From Lonsdalea populi (lineage in GTDB: Bacteria; Pseudomonadota; Gammaproteobacteria; Enterobacterales; Enterobacteriaceae): DNA of 64,000 nt. Shown here piece by piece: positions 48,704-57,219 of the stretch (positions within the stretch are counted from its first letter, which is position 1; each line of letters begins with the position of its first letter). Under the pieces are notes generated by a model. The model saw nothing but the letters and a program-made list of their open reading frames with translations, had not been told where the DNA came from and did not search any database. Position numbers and translations under genes: made by a program. The stretch lies in contig NZ_CP065534.1 in NCBI RefSeq assembly GCF_015999465.1, positions 2,790,001 to 2,854,000 of the forward strand. The letters run 5' to 3'.

Positions 48704-48720
48704 TTCAATTAACAGAAAAA

Positions 48721-49053
48721 TCAGGTAAGGATTGTTCCCAGTCGGGCCAGTACCTCGTTTACGATACTGTCAGGGATACGCTCCAGCCTTCTGCCGTTTC
48801 TGGCCGCCATATCAATAGTTCTGGGCTGGTCGCAGCGAACAACACCCGTTGTTTTCGTTCCCGTGCCATCCAATGAAACGGCAAAACCAGCCGTTCGGGC
48901 AAAGTTTCCACCGCTGGTGACAGGAACAACCACAGGCAACCGGGTGATTTTGTTAAACGGCGCCGGTGAAACGATAAGCACCGGGCGTTTTCCGCTTTGC
49001 TCATGCCCGGCAGTGGAATCAAGTGAAACGAGCCAGATTTCCCCTCTGTCCAT
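48721..49053 (-). CDS. MazF/PemK-family toxin endoribonuclease
   Basis: Predicted mRNA interferase of a type II toxin-antitoxin system. It has 110 residues with the family pattern MDRGEIWLVSLDSTAGHEQS, GKRPVLIVSP, PVVVPVTSGG, and VVRCDQPRTIDM (catalytic Arg/Asp area), then the C-terminal helix. It starts directly after the antitoxin stop with no spacer, so the two are coupled. Closest in look to ChpB/PemK. Confidence 0.92.
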   Translation of the reverse strand: MDRGEIWLVSLDSTAGHEQSGKRPVLIVSPAPFNKITRLPVVVPVTSGGNFARTAGFAVSLDGTGTKTTGVVRCDQPRTIDMAARNGRRLERIPDSIVNEVLARLGTILT

Positions 49054-49311
49054 TTACAAGATCTCCTTCCCTGTGGCAGGCGCGTCAATCCATTCCCGAT
49101 CTTCATCACTTACTTGGGCATGTGGATCGCATTGCGCCAATAGTTCGGCAAGCGAATAGTGAGGCCGTTTTTGAGGTTCAATGATGAGGCAGCCATTATC
49201 AACGGTCACGCCGACCTCGCTATCCGGCGACAAATCCAGCGTTTTCAGCACGGCGGGAGGCACTGCCAACATGACAGATCCTCCGACTTTTTTCAGACGA
49301 GTGGTATACAT
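49054..49311 (-). CDS. MazE/PemI-family antitoxin
   Basis: It has 85 residues. The N-terminus (MYTTRLKKVGGSVMLAVPPA) is an AbrB/SpoVT-type DNA-binding domain; the C-terminal acidic tail (SDEDREWIDAP) should wrap the toxin. The ATG at 49311 matches the family start; an upstream in-frame ATG at 49386 is unlikely. A perfect 7-bp dyad at 49328-49343 lies 17 bases upstream and is the probable autoregulatory operator. Confidence 0.92.
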   Translation of the reverse strand: MYTTRLKKVGGSVMLAVPPAVLKTLDLSPDSEVGVTVDNGCLIIEPQKRPHYSLAELLAQCDPHAQVSDEDREWIDAPATGKEIL

Positions 49312-49327
49312 AGCGCACCTCCAGATA

Positions 49328-49343
49328 TTATATTTTAATATAA
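49328..49343. promoter_or_regulatory. Operator candidate of the toxin-antitoxin pair
   Basis: TTATATT-TT-AATATAA, a perfect dyad directly upstream of the antitoxin start; such dyads bind AbrB-type antitoxins. Confidence 0.6.
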
Positions 49344-49530
49344 CATCACTGGACGGGGGTGTACAATTATCAATCAGATTCATCATAAACTCCTTAACGT
49401 CGCGAACAATGAAGCATCAACAAAATGCACCTGTTGGTTGAAGGGTGGGTTCGAATGCGGGGGGGTCAGTCCAGTCCAGCTTATGCTAAAGTGATTCCCT
49501 AAACGATAAAATTAGGGGCAACAGTACGTT

Positions 49531-50176
49531 ATGGTTACTTTATCTCTTTTTAATAACAAAGGCGGTGTGGGTAAAACTACACTTACGTGGAACCTTAGCG
49601 TTGCTTTAGCAGCCAAAGGCAAATCCGTTTTACTGATTGACTTTGATCCTCAGTGCAACCTTTCTATAGCCACTTTGGGTGATGAGAACTTTGCTCGGCT
49701 TTTAGAAAAAAATGCCCAAGTACCTTTTGGACAGACCATACGAGCATTCGGGCAGCCTTACATTCAGCAAAATAGACAACCCGAAGTTATTATCAGCCAT
49801 CCCAAACACCCCATGCCACAAGGATCTGGACAATTTGATATCGTTGCAGGGGATTTTTGGCTTAACAACCTTTCAGACACACTCAATGTCGGTACAGATC
49901 TGATTGCAGGTACAAGCATCTATCGTTTCTTGATGCCACATCTAATTTCACAGGCTGCTGAGCAAGCAACCGACATCAAGTACGATTATGTACTGATTGA
50001 TTTACCTCCATCTTTCAATACATTAGTTCGTTCAGCCCTCTACTGTTCCGATTACTTTATTGTTCCTTGTACCGCAGATATGTTCTCAGCGTATTGCATT
50101 GGCTTGATTGGTGAAATGCTACCTAAGTTTGCAACAGACTGGGATCAAGGTACTTCACGTTATCTTAGTGGAAATG
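49531..50176 (+). pseudogene. Plasmid-type ParA ATPase, truncated by IS3-family element
   Basis: It starts MVTLSLFNNKGGVGKTTLTW (Walker A KGGVGKTT), then LLIDFDPQCNLS and DYVLIDLPPSF, a ParA/Soj ATPase. After about residue 215 the frame enters the IS end at 50177 and stops at 50208, so the last eleven residues are IS-derived and the C-terminal part of the gene is lost. The gene is less GC-rich than its neighbours and looks plasmid-derived. No parB is adjacent. Confidence 0.85.
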
Positions 50177-50226
50177 TGACCATGACCCCAAATCTGATCC
50201 ACCCATAATCAGAAATAACCGGCTTC
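50177..50226. repeat. Duplicated 50-bp IS left end
   Basis: An exact 50-bp copy of the IS left end (TGACCATGACCCCAAATCTG ... GGCTTC) in direct tandem with 50227-50276. Confidence 0.95.
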
Positions 50227-50274
50227 TGACCATGACCCCAAATCTGATCCACCCATAATCAGAAATAACCGGCT

Positions 50275-51105
50275 TCAGGTTGGTTGCATATTCTGGCAAC
50301 CGGCAGATTTTTCGGCGAATTCAGCAGGGGTCATCCATCCCAGCGCGGAATGGGGACGGCCCTGATTATAGTGTATGCGCCAGGCCTCGATTTTGCACCG
50401 CGCATCTTCCAACGACATGAACCAGTTCTCGTTCAGGCATTCCTGCCGAAGCCTGCCGTTAAAAGACTCCACCGTGGCATTATCCGTGGGTGTCCCGGGC
50501 CGCGAAAAGTCAATCCTTATACCCCGTTCGTAAACCCATTTATCCAGCATTTTCCCTGCAAATTCAGAACCATTGTCGGTTTTCAGTAATAGTGGTAAAG
50601 GTCGCTTGAGCGCTATGCTGTTCAGCATCTCTGCAACTTCACCTGAGCGTAGATTCTGACCCACGCAGATCCCCAGGCATTCGCGCGTATAGAGGTCAAT
50701 GACTGTCAGCAGACGCAGCCGACGCCCGTCGAATAAGGCGTCAGAGACAAAATCCATGCCCCACACGTGGTTCGGATAGAGCCCCTGAGGCTGCGGCTGA
50801 CGCCGCTGAGCGGATTTATGGCGACGTGGGCGTTTGAGGCGCAGCGACAGTCCCTGTTCGCTGTAGAGCCGGTAGATCCTTTTGTGGTTATCACGCCAGC
50901 CTTCTCGCCTGAGCATCACGTGTACCCTGCGGTAACCGTAATGCACCCGGGTTTCGGTGATCTCCCGAATGCGCAAGCGCAGCGCGCTGTCGTCTGCAGC
51001 CACAGAACGATAGCGGAATGAGCTGCGACTGACGCGTAGCGCAAAGCAAACCTGCCTCTCGCTGGCTCCGTAACGGGCCTGCAAATCCCTGACCCATTCG
51101 CGCAA
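50275..51105 (-). CDS. IS3-family transposase OrfB (DDE domain)
   Basis: It has 276 residues. rve integrase domain with catalytic Asp in WGMDFVSDAL, Asp in LLKTDNGSEF, and Glu in VESFNGRLRQECLNE. Probably made as an OrfAB fusion by -1 frameshifting at the A6G at 51123-51129. The frame is intact. Confidence 0.93.
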   Translation of the reverse strand: MREWVRDLQARYGASERQVCFALRVSRSSFRYRSVAADDSALRLRIREITETRVHYGYRRVHVMLRREGWRDNHKRIYRLYSEQGLSLRLKRPRRHKSAQRRQPQPQGLYPNHVWGMDFVSDALFDGRRLRLLTVIDLYTRECLGICVGQNLRSGEVAEMLNSIALKRPLPLLLKTDNGSEFAGKMLDKWVYERGIRIDFSRPGTPTDNATVESFNGRLRQECLNENWFMSLEDARCKIEAWRIHYNQGRPHSALGWMTPAEFAEKSAGCQNMQPT

Positions 51106-51116
51106 ACGTGCCAGCG

Positions 51117-51383
51117 TCAGATCTTTTTTGCCAGTACGTCCTGTAGCATGGCTTTATCGAGGCTCAGGTCGGCCACCAGCTTCTTCAGCCTGAGATTCTC
51201 TTCTTCCAACTGCCGCATGTGTTTCAGCTCTGAAGGCGAAATCCCGCCGTATTTCTTACGCCACGCGTAAAAAGTGGCGTCGGAGATCCCCAGCTTGCGG
51301 CAGACGTCCGGCACAGAGGTCCCAAGCTCTGCCTGCTTGAGGGCAAAAACAATCTGCTCTTCAGTGAATCGTGACTTTTTCAT
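51117..51383 (-). CDS. IS3-family transposase OrfA
   Basis: It has 88 residues: a helix-turn-helix (EEQIVFALKQAELGTSVPDV, ISDATFYAWRKKYG) followed by a leucine-zipper (MRQLEEENLRLKKLVADLSL). The start at 51383 (MKKSRFTEEQ) is the family start. The gene ends at a slippery AAAAAAG, where -1 shift would join OrfB. Confidence 0.92.
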   Translation of the reverse strand: MKKSRFTEEQIVFALKQAELGTSVPDVCRKLGISDATFYAWRKKYGGISPSELKHMRQLEEENLRLKKLVADLSLDKAMLQDVLAKKI

Positions 51384-51463
51384 CGGCACCGCCTCCATTC
51401 AGGGGAGTTTTTATCATGCCGGAATTCTGTTTCTGAATGGAGCAGGATTTTGGGTCAGGGTCA

Positions 51464-52268
51464 ACGCGGTTTTGGCCCCCGGCACGCTACCGCCCCGCCG
51501 TGACTTTGCCGCCTGCAACCGCCACATCATAGCAGCGGCGTCAGCCGCTGCCATTAGTCGTTTTGCCTGTCGGGGTTGGCGCGGCGGGGGCCGTTCCGCA
51601 GCTTGTCTGTGGGACGGCGAAGCGTCTGCCGGGTGCGGGCTGGCGAAGCCCGCAAGCGAGGATGTTCAACAGGGAGGCCCCCGGCGGGGGCCGCACGGGG
51701 CGAAGATGGCGAGCACGGCAACGAGCAAGGAGCCTGCGACTGCGAGCCGGGCGCAGCCAGCGCAGCGGGGTCGGGGCGGGGCGGGGGCGAGGTGACGCCC
51801 TTCAGCGGAGGCCGTCAGGCCGACTTCCCTTTCGGGGTTGATGTTGACGTTGGCTGAGGGCTGACGCCGGTGCCTGCGCCGCCAGGGACGGCGGCCACGA
51901 CATGGATGCTGAAGAACGAGTAGGATGCCGACAGCAGAGGGCGCAGCCCTGTGCGCCACGCCGCACCAGAGAGCCGAACCCCGGCGGCCAGCCGCTCACC
52001 GTGGCTGAGGAAGACCGCAGCGCGCCCATCACCTGCTCGGCGTAGACATAATGTGTGTTGCGCGTTGGCCGCGTTCAGCGGCTTTCGCGTAATGCCACAT
52101 TATGTTGAATGATGAACGGCCAGCAATGATTGTTGCAGAGAACGCTTTTGTCTGGTGCTGGCCGGACGGCATTTACCGCCGGAGCGCCTTACCTGAACAA
52201 GGCAAGCGCTGCGCCACGGACGGCGCGGCGTTTGCCCTGCACCGTCCTGCGGCCATGAAGAGAGTGAG
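51464..52268. other. GC-rich non-coding segment
   Basis: About 805 bases, very GC-rich, with long G and C runs and overlapping open frames that look like composition artefacts (Ala/Arg/Gly-rich). I see no gene, known repeat or RNA. It lies downstream of the integrase at 52269 and may contain the attachment or origin sequence of that element. Confidence 0.5.
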
Positions 52269-53363
52269 CTACTTTTTCGGGCTATCCGGCAACATCGGCG
52301 TCTCGTCTAGCTCCTCGTCCGCCATCAGGTCGGCCAGCAGCCCGGTCTCGTCACTGTCCTGCTGCTCTGCCGGATGCGTACTCGCATGCACGGCGGATAA
52401 CGCCCTGATGGAGACCTGCGTATAGATTTGCGTGCTCTCCACGCTCGCATGTCCCAGCATCGCCTGTATCCACCGCAGGTCTGCACCGTTCTCCAGCATC
52501 TGCGTCGCCATCGCGTGCCGGAACAGGTGACAGCTTCCCCATTGCGCTATCCCCGATGCCTTGATGTAACGGCTTACCATGTTCGTGATGCCGTTCGCGG
52601 TCAGCCCCGCTACCCCGTCCAGCGCCACGAACAGCGCCGTGATGTCCGGGTTGACCAGCAGTCGCGGCCTCACCTGCTGCTGGTAATAGCTCAGCCAGCG
52701 CAGCGCACGGTTTCCTATCGGGATAACCCGGTCTTTTCTGCCCTTGCCCTGCCGCACCGTCACCGTTTTTCTTGAGCCATCCACGCTGTAGACGTCCAGT
52801 TTCGCCACTTCACCTCTGCGCAGCCCCGTTGACCACAGCAGCTCCATCAGCGCACGGTCACGGATGCCCTGAAGCGTCGTCAGGTCGGGTAATGCCAGCA
52901 CCTGCTCCACCTCTTCCACGCTCAGTATCGTGCGCGGCAGCCGCTTCTCCAGCTTCGGTAGCTCCAGGTCTGCCGCCGGGTTCGCCAGTATCAGATGCTG
53001 TTTCGTCATCCATTTGAACCACACCTGCAACGGCTGTAACGCCGTGCGTTGTGTTCGGGTACTCAGTAGCTCCCCGTTACTTTTGCGGTACTGGTACAGA
53101 TGCCGCTGGTAACGCTCAAGGACAGGGCGCGTCACCTCTGCGCCGTAGTGGACTCCCCGCTCCGCCGCCCACCGGATAAAACGGTACTGGTGATGCGTCT
53201 GCACCTTCAGCGTCGCTTCCGACCCGTTGCGCTCCCGCCGCCATACCACGAACCGTAACAGCAGCGCGTACAGGCTTTTCGGGTCGCTGGCCGGACCAAC
53301 CGGCTGACGGTAGACCTCATCCACCGTCAGCAGCGCACCCGCTCGTGGTTTACGGTTGGTCAT
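52269..53363 (-). CDS. Tyrosine recombinase/integrase (XerD-like)
   Basis: It has 364 residues from ATG 53363, preceded by GGAGGCGCAGC; an upstream ATG (53384) has no site. SAM-like N-terminal domain (VVWRRERNGSEATLKVQTHH), then catalytic Arg in LLWSTGLRRGEVAKLD, HLFRHAMATQ, GHASVESTQIYTQV with the Tyr nucleophile. The acidic C-terminal tail is extra. It overlaps the end of the primase gene by 14 bases, so the two are one operon: a mobile unit with its own recombinase and primase. Confidence 0.9.
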   Translation of the reverse strand: MTNRKPRAGALLTVDEVYRQPVGPASDPKSLYALLLRFVVWRRERNGSEATLKVQTHHQYRFIRWAAERGVHYGAEVTRPVLERYQRHLYQYRKSNGELLSTRTQRTALQPLQVWFKWMTKQHLILANPAADLELPKLEKRLPRTILSVEEVEQVLALPDLTTLQGIRDRALMELLWSTGLRRGEVAKLDVYSVDGSRKTVTVRQGKGRKDRVIPIGNRALRWLSYYQQQVRPRLLVNPDITALFVALDGVAGLTANGITNMVSRYIKASGIAQWGSCHLFRHAMATQMLENGADLRWIQAMLGHASVESTQIYTQVSIRALSAVHASTHPAEQQDSDETGLLADLMADEELDETPMLPDSPKK

Positions 53364-56300
53364 GCTGCGCCTCCGTTTCCGCACTCACGGGCAGCGAGGT
53401 TTTACCCGCTTTCGTTTTTCCCTTTATTACTGCGTTTTCAGCAACCCCGACCAGTTCACCCATTAAGTCTTGCTGGCTCTGGCCTGAAGCCGCTTTTTCA
53501 CCCTCCGACCGACCACCGACCGTACCCCGACCGGAGGCCGACCGATTTTTATCTGACCCCGACCGGTTATCGCCGCCCTCATTCACCGGAACCGTTTCTG
53601 TCACATCCAGCAACCCGCACAGATGCGCCCCGCCGTTCTCTTCCCCGTCCCACAGCAGGCCGTACTCATACGTCAGCCCGCGCCGGAACAGCAGCAGGTA
53701 TTCCATCTCCAGCAGCCGTGACAGGTGGATTTTCAACTGCGTATCACCCCAGCCCAGCGCCGCCCGGATGTCCCGCCGCGTGAACCTCACTTCATCCGCT
53801 TTCAGCGCCTGAGACTGCGCCGTTTCCTGCACCCAGTCCTTCAGCCACACCAGTAACTTCCGCGTCTGCGGCGGCATCTCGTCCAGCGTCCGCCCCAGCA
53901 CCTCATGCGCCAGTTTGTTGGCTAATGCGATATCGCTTTGCGCCACCTCGATATACTCGATAACCGCGCCCCGGTGCTCAACCCGCTTCACCGCCCGCTG
54001 GTACTGATGCAGCAGCGCGATACTCTGTATCAGCGTCAGGTACTTCATATGGTCGCGTCGGGTACGGGTCTTGTCCGACAGGAACGTCAACCGGTCAGCG
54101 TAGGGATTGACCACCTTCAGTGGCCTGAGCAGCCGCTGCGCGTTCTGGTGCAGTCGCGTCAGATACTGCTTTTCTGAAGACTGAAGCAGCCCGGCCAGCG
54201 TCTGGCCGTGACGCTGCATCGCGTGTATCGCCTGCGTCTGCTCTCTGGATTCATTCACCGTCAGCACCAGACAGCGGTTCAGCAGCTCTTCGTCCACGTC
54301 GATGGCCGTGGTGGTCAGCATCAGCATTACCGGACCCTGCACTTTATACTCCCTTGTCACCAGTTCGCCGCTCTGCTCGTTCTTCCCCGTTGACGCTATC
54401 TTCAGTTCCCCGTCGGACTGCAACAGCTTCAGCGCATACGCCGCCTGCCGCACCCCTTCCTCTTCCGCGATAGCCAGTATCTTGTGCTGTAACGACGTTT
54501 CACCGAGGTAATACAGGCTCTGCCCGGTCATCGCCGAGTACTGGATTCGCTCTTCTTCCGGCATCAGCCCCAGCACCGCGTCCATCAGTGACGATTTGCC
54601 CGCCGCACTCGATGACTGGATAAGCACAGCCAGCGGTTTATCCAGCTTGCGCGACGTCGCCGCCAGATATCCCATCAGCAGATTGGTCGATTCCCCCACC
54701 ACGCCACAGGACGCGAGGTCATTGATAATGCGTGCCGCAAGGTCGGGGGCGTTGAGTAGTTCAAGCGCTGCCGCTTCGTCCTCCGCAGAGACAGTGACAG
54801 CGGCGGGCGCGTCCGTCTGTGCTGACGATTGCCGCTGCTCGTCCTGCTTCTGCTCCAGCATCAGCAGGACTCGGCCACATTCACGCTTGATAACCGACTG
54901 CTCACATTCAAGCTCACCCGCCGCCGCGCTGATATACCCCTGACGATGGCGCGAGCTGTACATGTCCAGCGAGTCCACATGGAACGCGCCGGTTGAGTCG
55001 TCCCGTACCTGCACGTTGACCTTCATCACCTCAGCCACGCTGTTTTTCTGCCAGCCCCGCACCCGCCAGACCCGTGGGCCACAGCGTAACAACAGCTCGC
55101 CCGCCTCTGTCTGTTCACAGGGCACCAGCTCCGCCGGGGCGGTTAAAGAAGAAGGGTTTACGCTACTTTCAGCAACAGTTTCATGGCTGAACACCGCACC
55201 CGGCCCGGTTCCCTTGCCCATCCACGCCGCCTGCTCCAGCGCCAGCCCTAACGCGCTCTCCGGACTGCCGCTCTTCTGCGCATAGGCGTTCGCGTCCAGC
55301 CCCGGCGGGAACCGCACCCGCCATGCTTCGATACCCGCTTCCAGCAGGTCTGCCGCCACGCTGTCCGCACCCCGGTCGCCCGCCTCATCACGGTCATACG
55401 CTATCAGCACCCGCTTTACCCCGTGGTACTGCAACGCCGCAAGACTGTCAGTGGTAAAACCGTTCGCTCCGTAAGCGGTGGTCACGTTGCGGAACCCCGC
55501 ACCCCAGAAGGTCATCGCGTCGATAAGCGCTTCACACAGGATGACCTCTGACGATGCCTTCAGCGCCTCCTCATTCCATACCCCAGCCAGCGGTGACGGC
55601 AGATACAGATGCTTCGCCGCGCCTTTTTTCACCGCATAGTCCGCCGTGGTTCGGCGACCGTACAACTGCAACACCCGCCCGCGCTGCGCTACATTGGCCG
55701 ACTCGCTCCAGCCCACGACCGGCATCACCACGCAGCCCCGGAAGTGGTCTTGTCGCGTGGTCGCCCGCAGCACCCCCAGCCCGGCCAGCCGCTCACGCAG
55801 CCGTTTTCCCTCCAGACTTGAGGTGGAGGGCAATAACCCCGCGCTGCCGCCGATACCGTGATGACCCGCGAACCCTAAGCGGAAGTGGCTTATCAGCTCG
55901 GGATGGTTCAGTCCGCGACTGACCAGCCATTGCTGTGCTTCCGGGTTGTCCAGCAGATTGTGGTGATAGAAGTCGATAACCTGATGCAGCAGCGCCTGCC
56001 CGTCATCATCCAGATCGGCGAGTGGAGTACGCGCCACCGGCGGCAAAGCCGATACCGGCACGGCGGCTAAAGAAGAAGGATTACCGGCCAGTTCCCGCAG
56101 CCGCAGCAGGGTTTGCGGGTAGGTCAGTTTCTCGGTGTGTTGAAGCCAGTCCAGCACCGACCCCGACGCCCCGCAGCCAAAGCAGTGATACAGGCTCTTT
56201 GACGGCGTGATGACGCAGGACGGGGTTTTCTCCCGGTGGAACGGACACAGGCACACCACGCTGTCATCGCCCTGCTTTTTAAGCCGATGCCCCTGACCCT

Positions 56301-56367
56301 GCGCCACACTCAGCAGCGACACCTCACGCTTGAGCCGCGCCAGTTCTGCCGGTGTCATTCGTCCCAT
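53350..56367 (-). CDS. CHC2/Toprim DNA primase with AAA-type ATPase domain
   Basis: It has 1005 residues. Residues about 30-75 form a CHC2 zinc finger (CPFHREKTPSC, HCFGCGASG). A Toprim primase domain follows (LCEALIDAMTFWGAG, IAYDRDEAGDRGADS near 310-350). From about residue 580 is a P-loop ATPase/helicase-like domain (SSSAAGKSSLMDAV, with a Walker B-like KILAIAEEEG). The C-terminus has a winged-helix-like FTRRDIRAALGWGDTQLKIH and a charged tail. It would prime and unwind DNA for autonomous replication of the element. AGGAGC precedes the ATG. Confidence 0.88.
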   Translation of the reverse strand: MGRMTPAELARLKREVSLLSVAQGQGHRLKKQGDDSVVCLCPFHREKTPSCVITPSKSLYHCFGCGASGSVLDWLQHTEKLTYPQTLLRLRELAGNPSSLAAVPVSALPPVARTPLADLDDDGQALLHQVIDFYHHNLLDNPEAQQWLVSRGLNHPELISHFRLGFAGHHGIGGSAGLLPSTSSLEGKRLRERLAGLGVLRATTRQDHFRGCVVMPVVGWSESANVAQRGRVLQLYGRRTTADYAVKKGAAKHLYLPSPLAGVWNEEALKASSEVILCEALIDAMTFWGAGFRNVTTAYGANGFTTDSLAALQYHGVKRVLIAYDRDEAGDRGADSVAADLLEAGIEAWRVRFPPGLDANAYAQKSGSPESALGLALEQAAWMGKGTGPGAVFSHETVAESSVNPSSLTAPAELVPCEQTEAGELLLRCGPRVWRVRGWQKNSVAEVMKVNVQVRDDSTGAFHVDSLDMYSSRHRQGYISAAAGELECEQSVIKRECGRVLLMLEQKQDEQRQSSAQTDAPAAVTVSAEDEAAALELLNAPDLAARIINDLASCGVVGESTNLLMGYLAATSRKLDKPLAVLIQSSSAAGKSSLMDAVLGLMPEEERIQYSAMTGQSLYYLGETSLQHKILAIAEEEGVRQAAYALKLLQSDGELKIASTGKNEQSGELVTREYKVQGPVMLMLTTTAIDVDEELLNRCLVLTVNESREQTQAIHAMQRHGQTLAGLLQSSEKQYLTRLHQNAQRLLRPLKVVNPYADRLTFLSDKTRTRRDHMKYLTLIQSIALLHQYQRAVKRVEHRGAVIEYIEVAQSDIALANKLAHEVLGRTLDEMPPQTRKLLVWLKDWVQETAQSQALKADEVRFTRRDIRAALGWGDTQLKIHLSRLLEMEYLLLFRRGLTYEYGLLWDGEENGGAHLCGLLDVTETVPVNEGGDNRSGSDKNRSASGRGTVGGRSEGEKAASGQSQQDLMGELVGVAENAVIKGKTKAGKTSLPVSAETEAQHDQP

Positions 56368-56396
56368 TCCGTCGCTCCTGTAAAAAACACGTCAAG

Positions 56397-56433
56397 ACCA
56401 TATATATGTTTTAATATGGTACATCATGATGTA
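56397..56433. promoter_or_regulatory. Divergent operator region between primase operon and XRE regulator
   Basis: Two dyads in an AT-rich gap: ACCATAT...ATATGGT (56397-56420) and the perfect 14-bp palindrome TACATCATGATGTA (56420-56433). Placed between a minus-strand primase and a plus-strand XRE gene, they are likely binding sites of the XRE protein. Confidence 0.65.
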
Positions 56434-56470
56434 TATTTGGCAAGTGCTGTTTTTTCGAGGGGGTAATATC

Positions 56471-56860
56471 ATGCGCACGACATCTCACTGGTATCTGCTC
56501 ACTATGTCATTACCTGTCCGGTTAAACGCATTACGTAAAAAGCTCGGCCTGTCCCAGCAGGCAATGGCTGATGCTGTCGGCCTGCATGTTAACAGTTGGA
56601 AGAAGTACGAGAGCGGGCAGGCCATGCCGTCGCTGGATGCACTCAAGAAGATTGCAACCACGCTGCATGTCAGTACCGATTACTTGCTGTTTGAGGAACA
56701 TGAACGTGGTCCGAGCGACACGCTGACGCTTCAGTTTGAGGCCGTCAGCCAGCTGCCGGAGAACGAGCAGGCGATAGTCCGCGAAGTGCTGGAGAGTCTG
56801 ATTATCAAGTACCAGTCCCGACGCTGGGACTCCGCCAGGAAGACGGTTAAAGAAGAGTAG
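56471..56860 (+). CDS. XRE-family transcriptional regulator
   Basis: It has 129 residues from ATG 56471 (GAGGGGG upstream); ATGs at 56426 and 56504 are alternatives. The helix-turn-helix is LNALRKKLGLSQQAMADAVG with LHVNSWKKYESGQAMPSLDA, as in phage repressors. The C-terminal part is helical, likely for dimerisation. Divergent from the primase-integrase operon over an operator-like gap, so it probably represses replication and mobility of this element. Confidence 0.88.
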   Translation: MRTTSHWYLLTMSLPVRLNALRKKLGLSQQAMADAVGLHVNSWKKYESGQAMPSLDALKKIATTLHVSTDYLLFEEHERGPSDTLTLQFEAVSQLPENEQAIVREVLESLIIKYQSRRWDSARKTVKEE

Positions 56861-56877
56861 CAGAGACAGGATTTAAC

Positions 56878-56911
56878 GCGTCGCTGACGGGTTGCACCCC
56901 ATCAGCGACGC
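56878..56911. other. Strong hairpin in the symE leader
   Basis: Perfect arms GCGTCGCTGA and TCAGCGACGC, with an inner GGG/CCC pairing around TTGCA. It lies between the XRE stop and symE and could be a terminator, attenuator, or part of a SymR-like antisense RNA. Confidence 0.6.
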
Positions 56912-56941
56912 TCACCACAACTAACTGATTAGGAGTTAATT

Positions 56942-57178
56942 ATGGCTAGGCAGCATCATAAGTCAGAACCCGCCACACCCCAAGCATTACGACACCTGAA
57001 GGTCGGCTATGTCAGCCGCCGCCACGCCGACCGCAACGATATGACCCGCTATTACAGCCGCAGCCCCAGCCTGCACCTTACAGGCCACTGGCTGGAAGCC
57101 GTGGGATTTGGGACGGATACTCCGGTCGTTATCTCCGTTGAGCACGGGCAACTGGTGATACGCATTGTGGCTGAGTGA
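56942..57178 (+). CDS. symE: SymE-family toxin
   Basis: It has 78 residues and resembles SymE, an SOS-induced E. coli toxin with an AbrB-like fold that affects RNA or nucleoid; translation there is blocked by antisense RNA SymR. Matches: LKVGYVSRRH, RYYSRSPSLHLTGHWLEAVGF, and VVISVEHGQLVIRIV. It is shorter than E. coli SymE (113 residues) at both ends but keeps the core. AGGAG precedes the ATG. A hairpin lies in its leader. Confidence 0.85.
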   Translation: MARQHHKSEPATPQALRHLKVGYVSRRHADRNDMTRYYSRSPSLHLTGHWLEAVGFGTDTPVVISVEHGQLVIRIVAE

Positions 57179-57183
57179 CAGGC

Positions 57184-57219
57184 AAAAAATCCCGGCCTTT
57201 TTAGGGACCGGGATTTTTT
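57184..57219. terminator. Bidirectional terminator between symE and cdiI
   Basis: AAAAAATCCCGG pairs with CCGGGATTTTTT, a perfect 12-bp stem with a 12-nt loop, between convergent genes; it overlaps the cdiI stop. Confidence 0.92.

Larger units (their letters stand above)
47949..48720. other. Non-coding region upstream of the recombinase
   Basis: About 770 bases with no convincing gene. It holds the right iteron cluster (48232-48351), a perfect 12-bp inverted repeat at about 48273-48310, a small hairpin GTTGTC-CGCA-GACAAC at 48558-48573, and a hairpin near 48685-48705. Much of it looks decayed. Confidence 0.5.
50227..51463 (-). mobile_element. IS3-family insertion sequence
   Basis: A 1237-bp element with imperfect terminal repeats starting TGACC(A/C)TGACCC(C/A)AAATC, in the TG...CA form of the family. 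It contains orfA and orfB on the minus strand joined by a slippery A6G. It interrupts the plasmid-type parA. The flanks show no target duplication, and the left end is present twice, so the insertion has been rearranged. Confidence 0.92.

Noticed and set aside
50177..51463. IS transposase pseudogene because of two separate frames
   Set aside because: Two frames with an AAAAAAG slippery site are normal for IS3-family elements.
51563..52260. Several overlapping Ala/Arg/Gly-rich open frames
   Set aside because: High GC makes long open frames by chance; no start signals or recognisable motifs.
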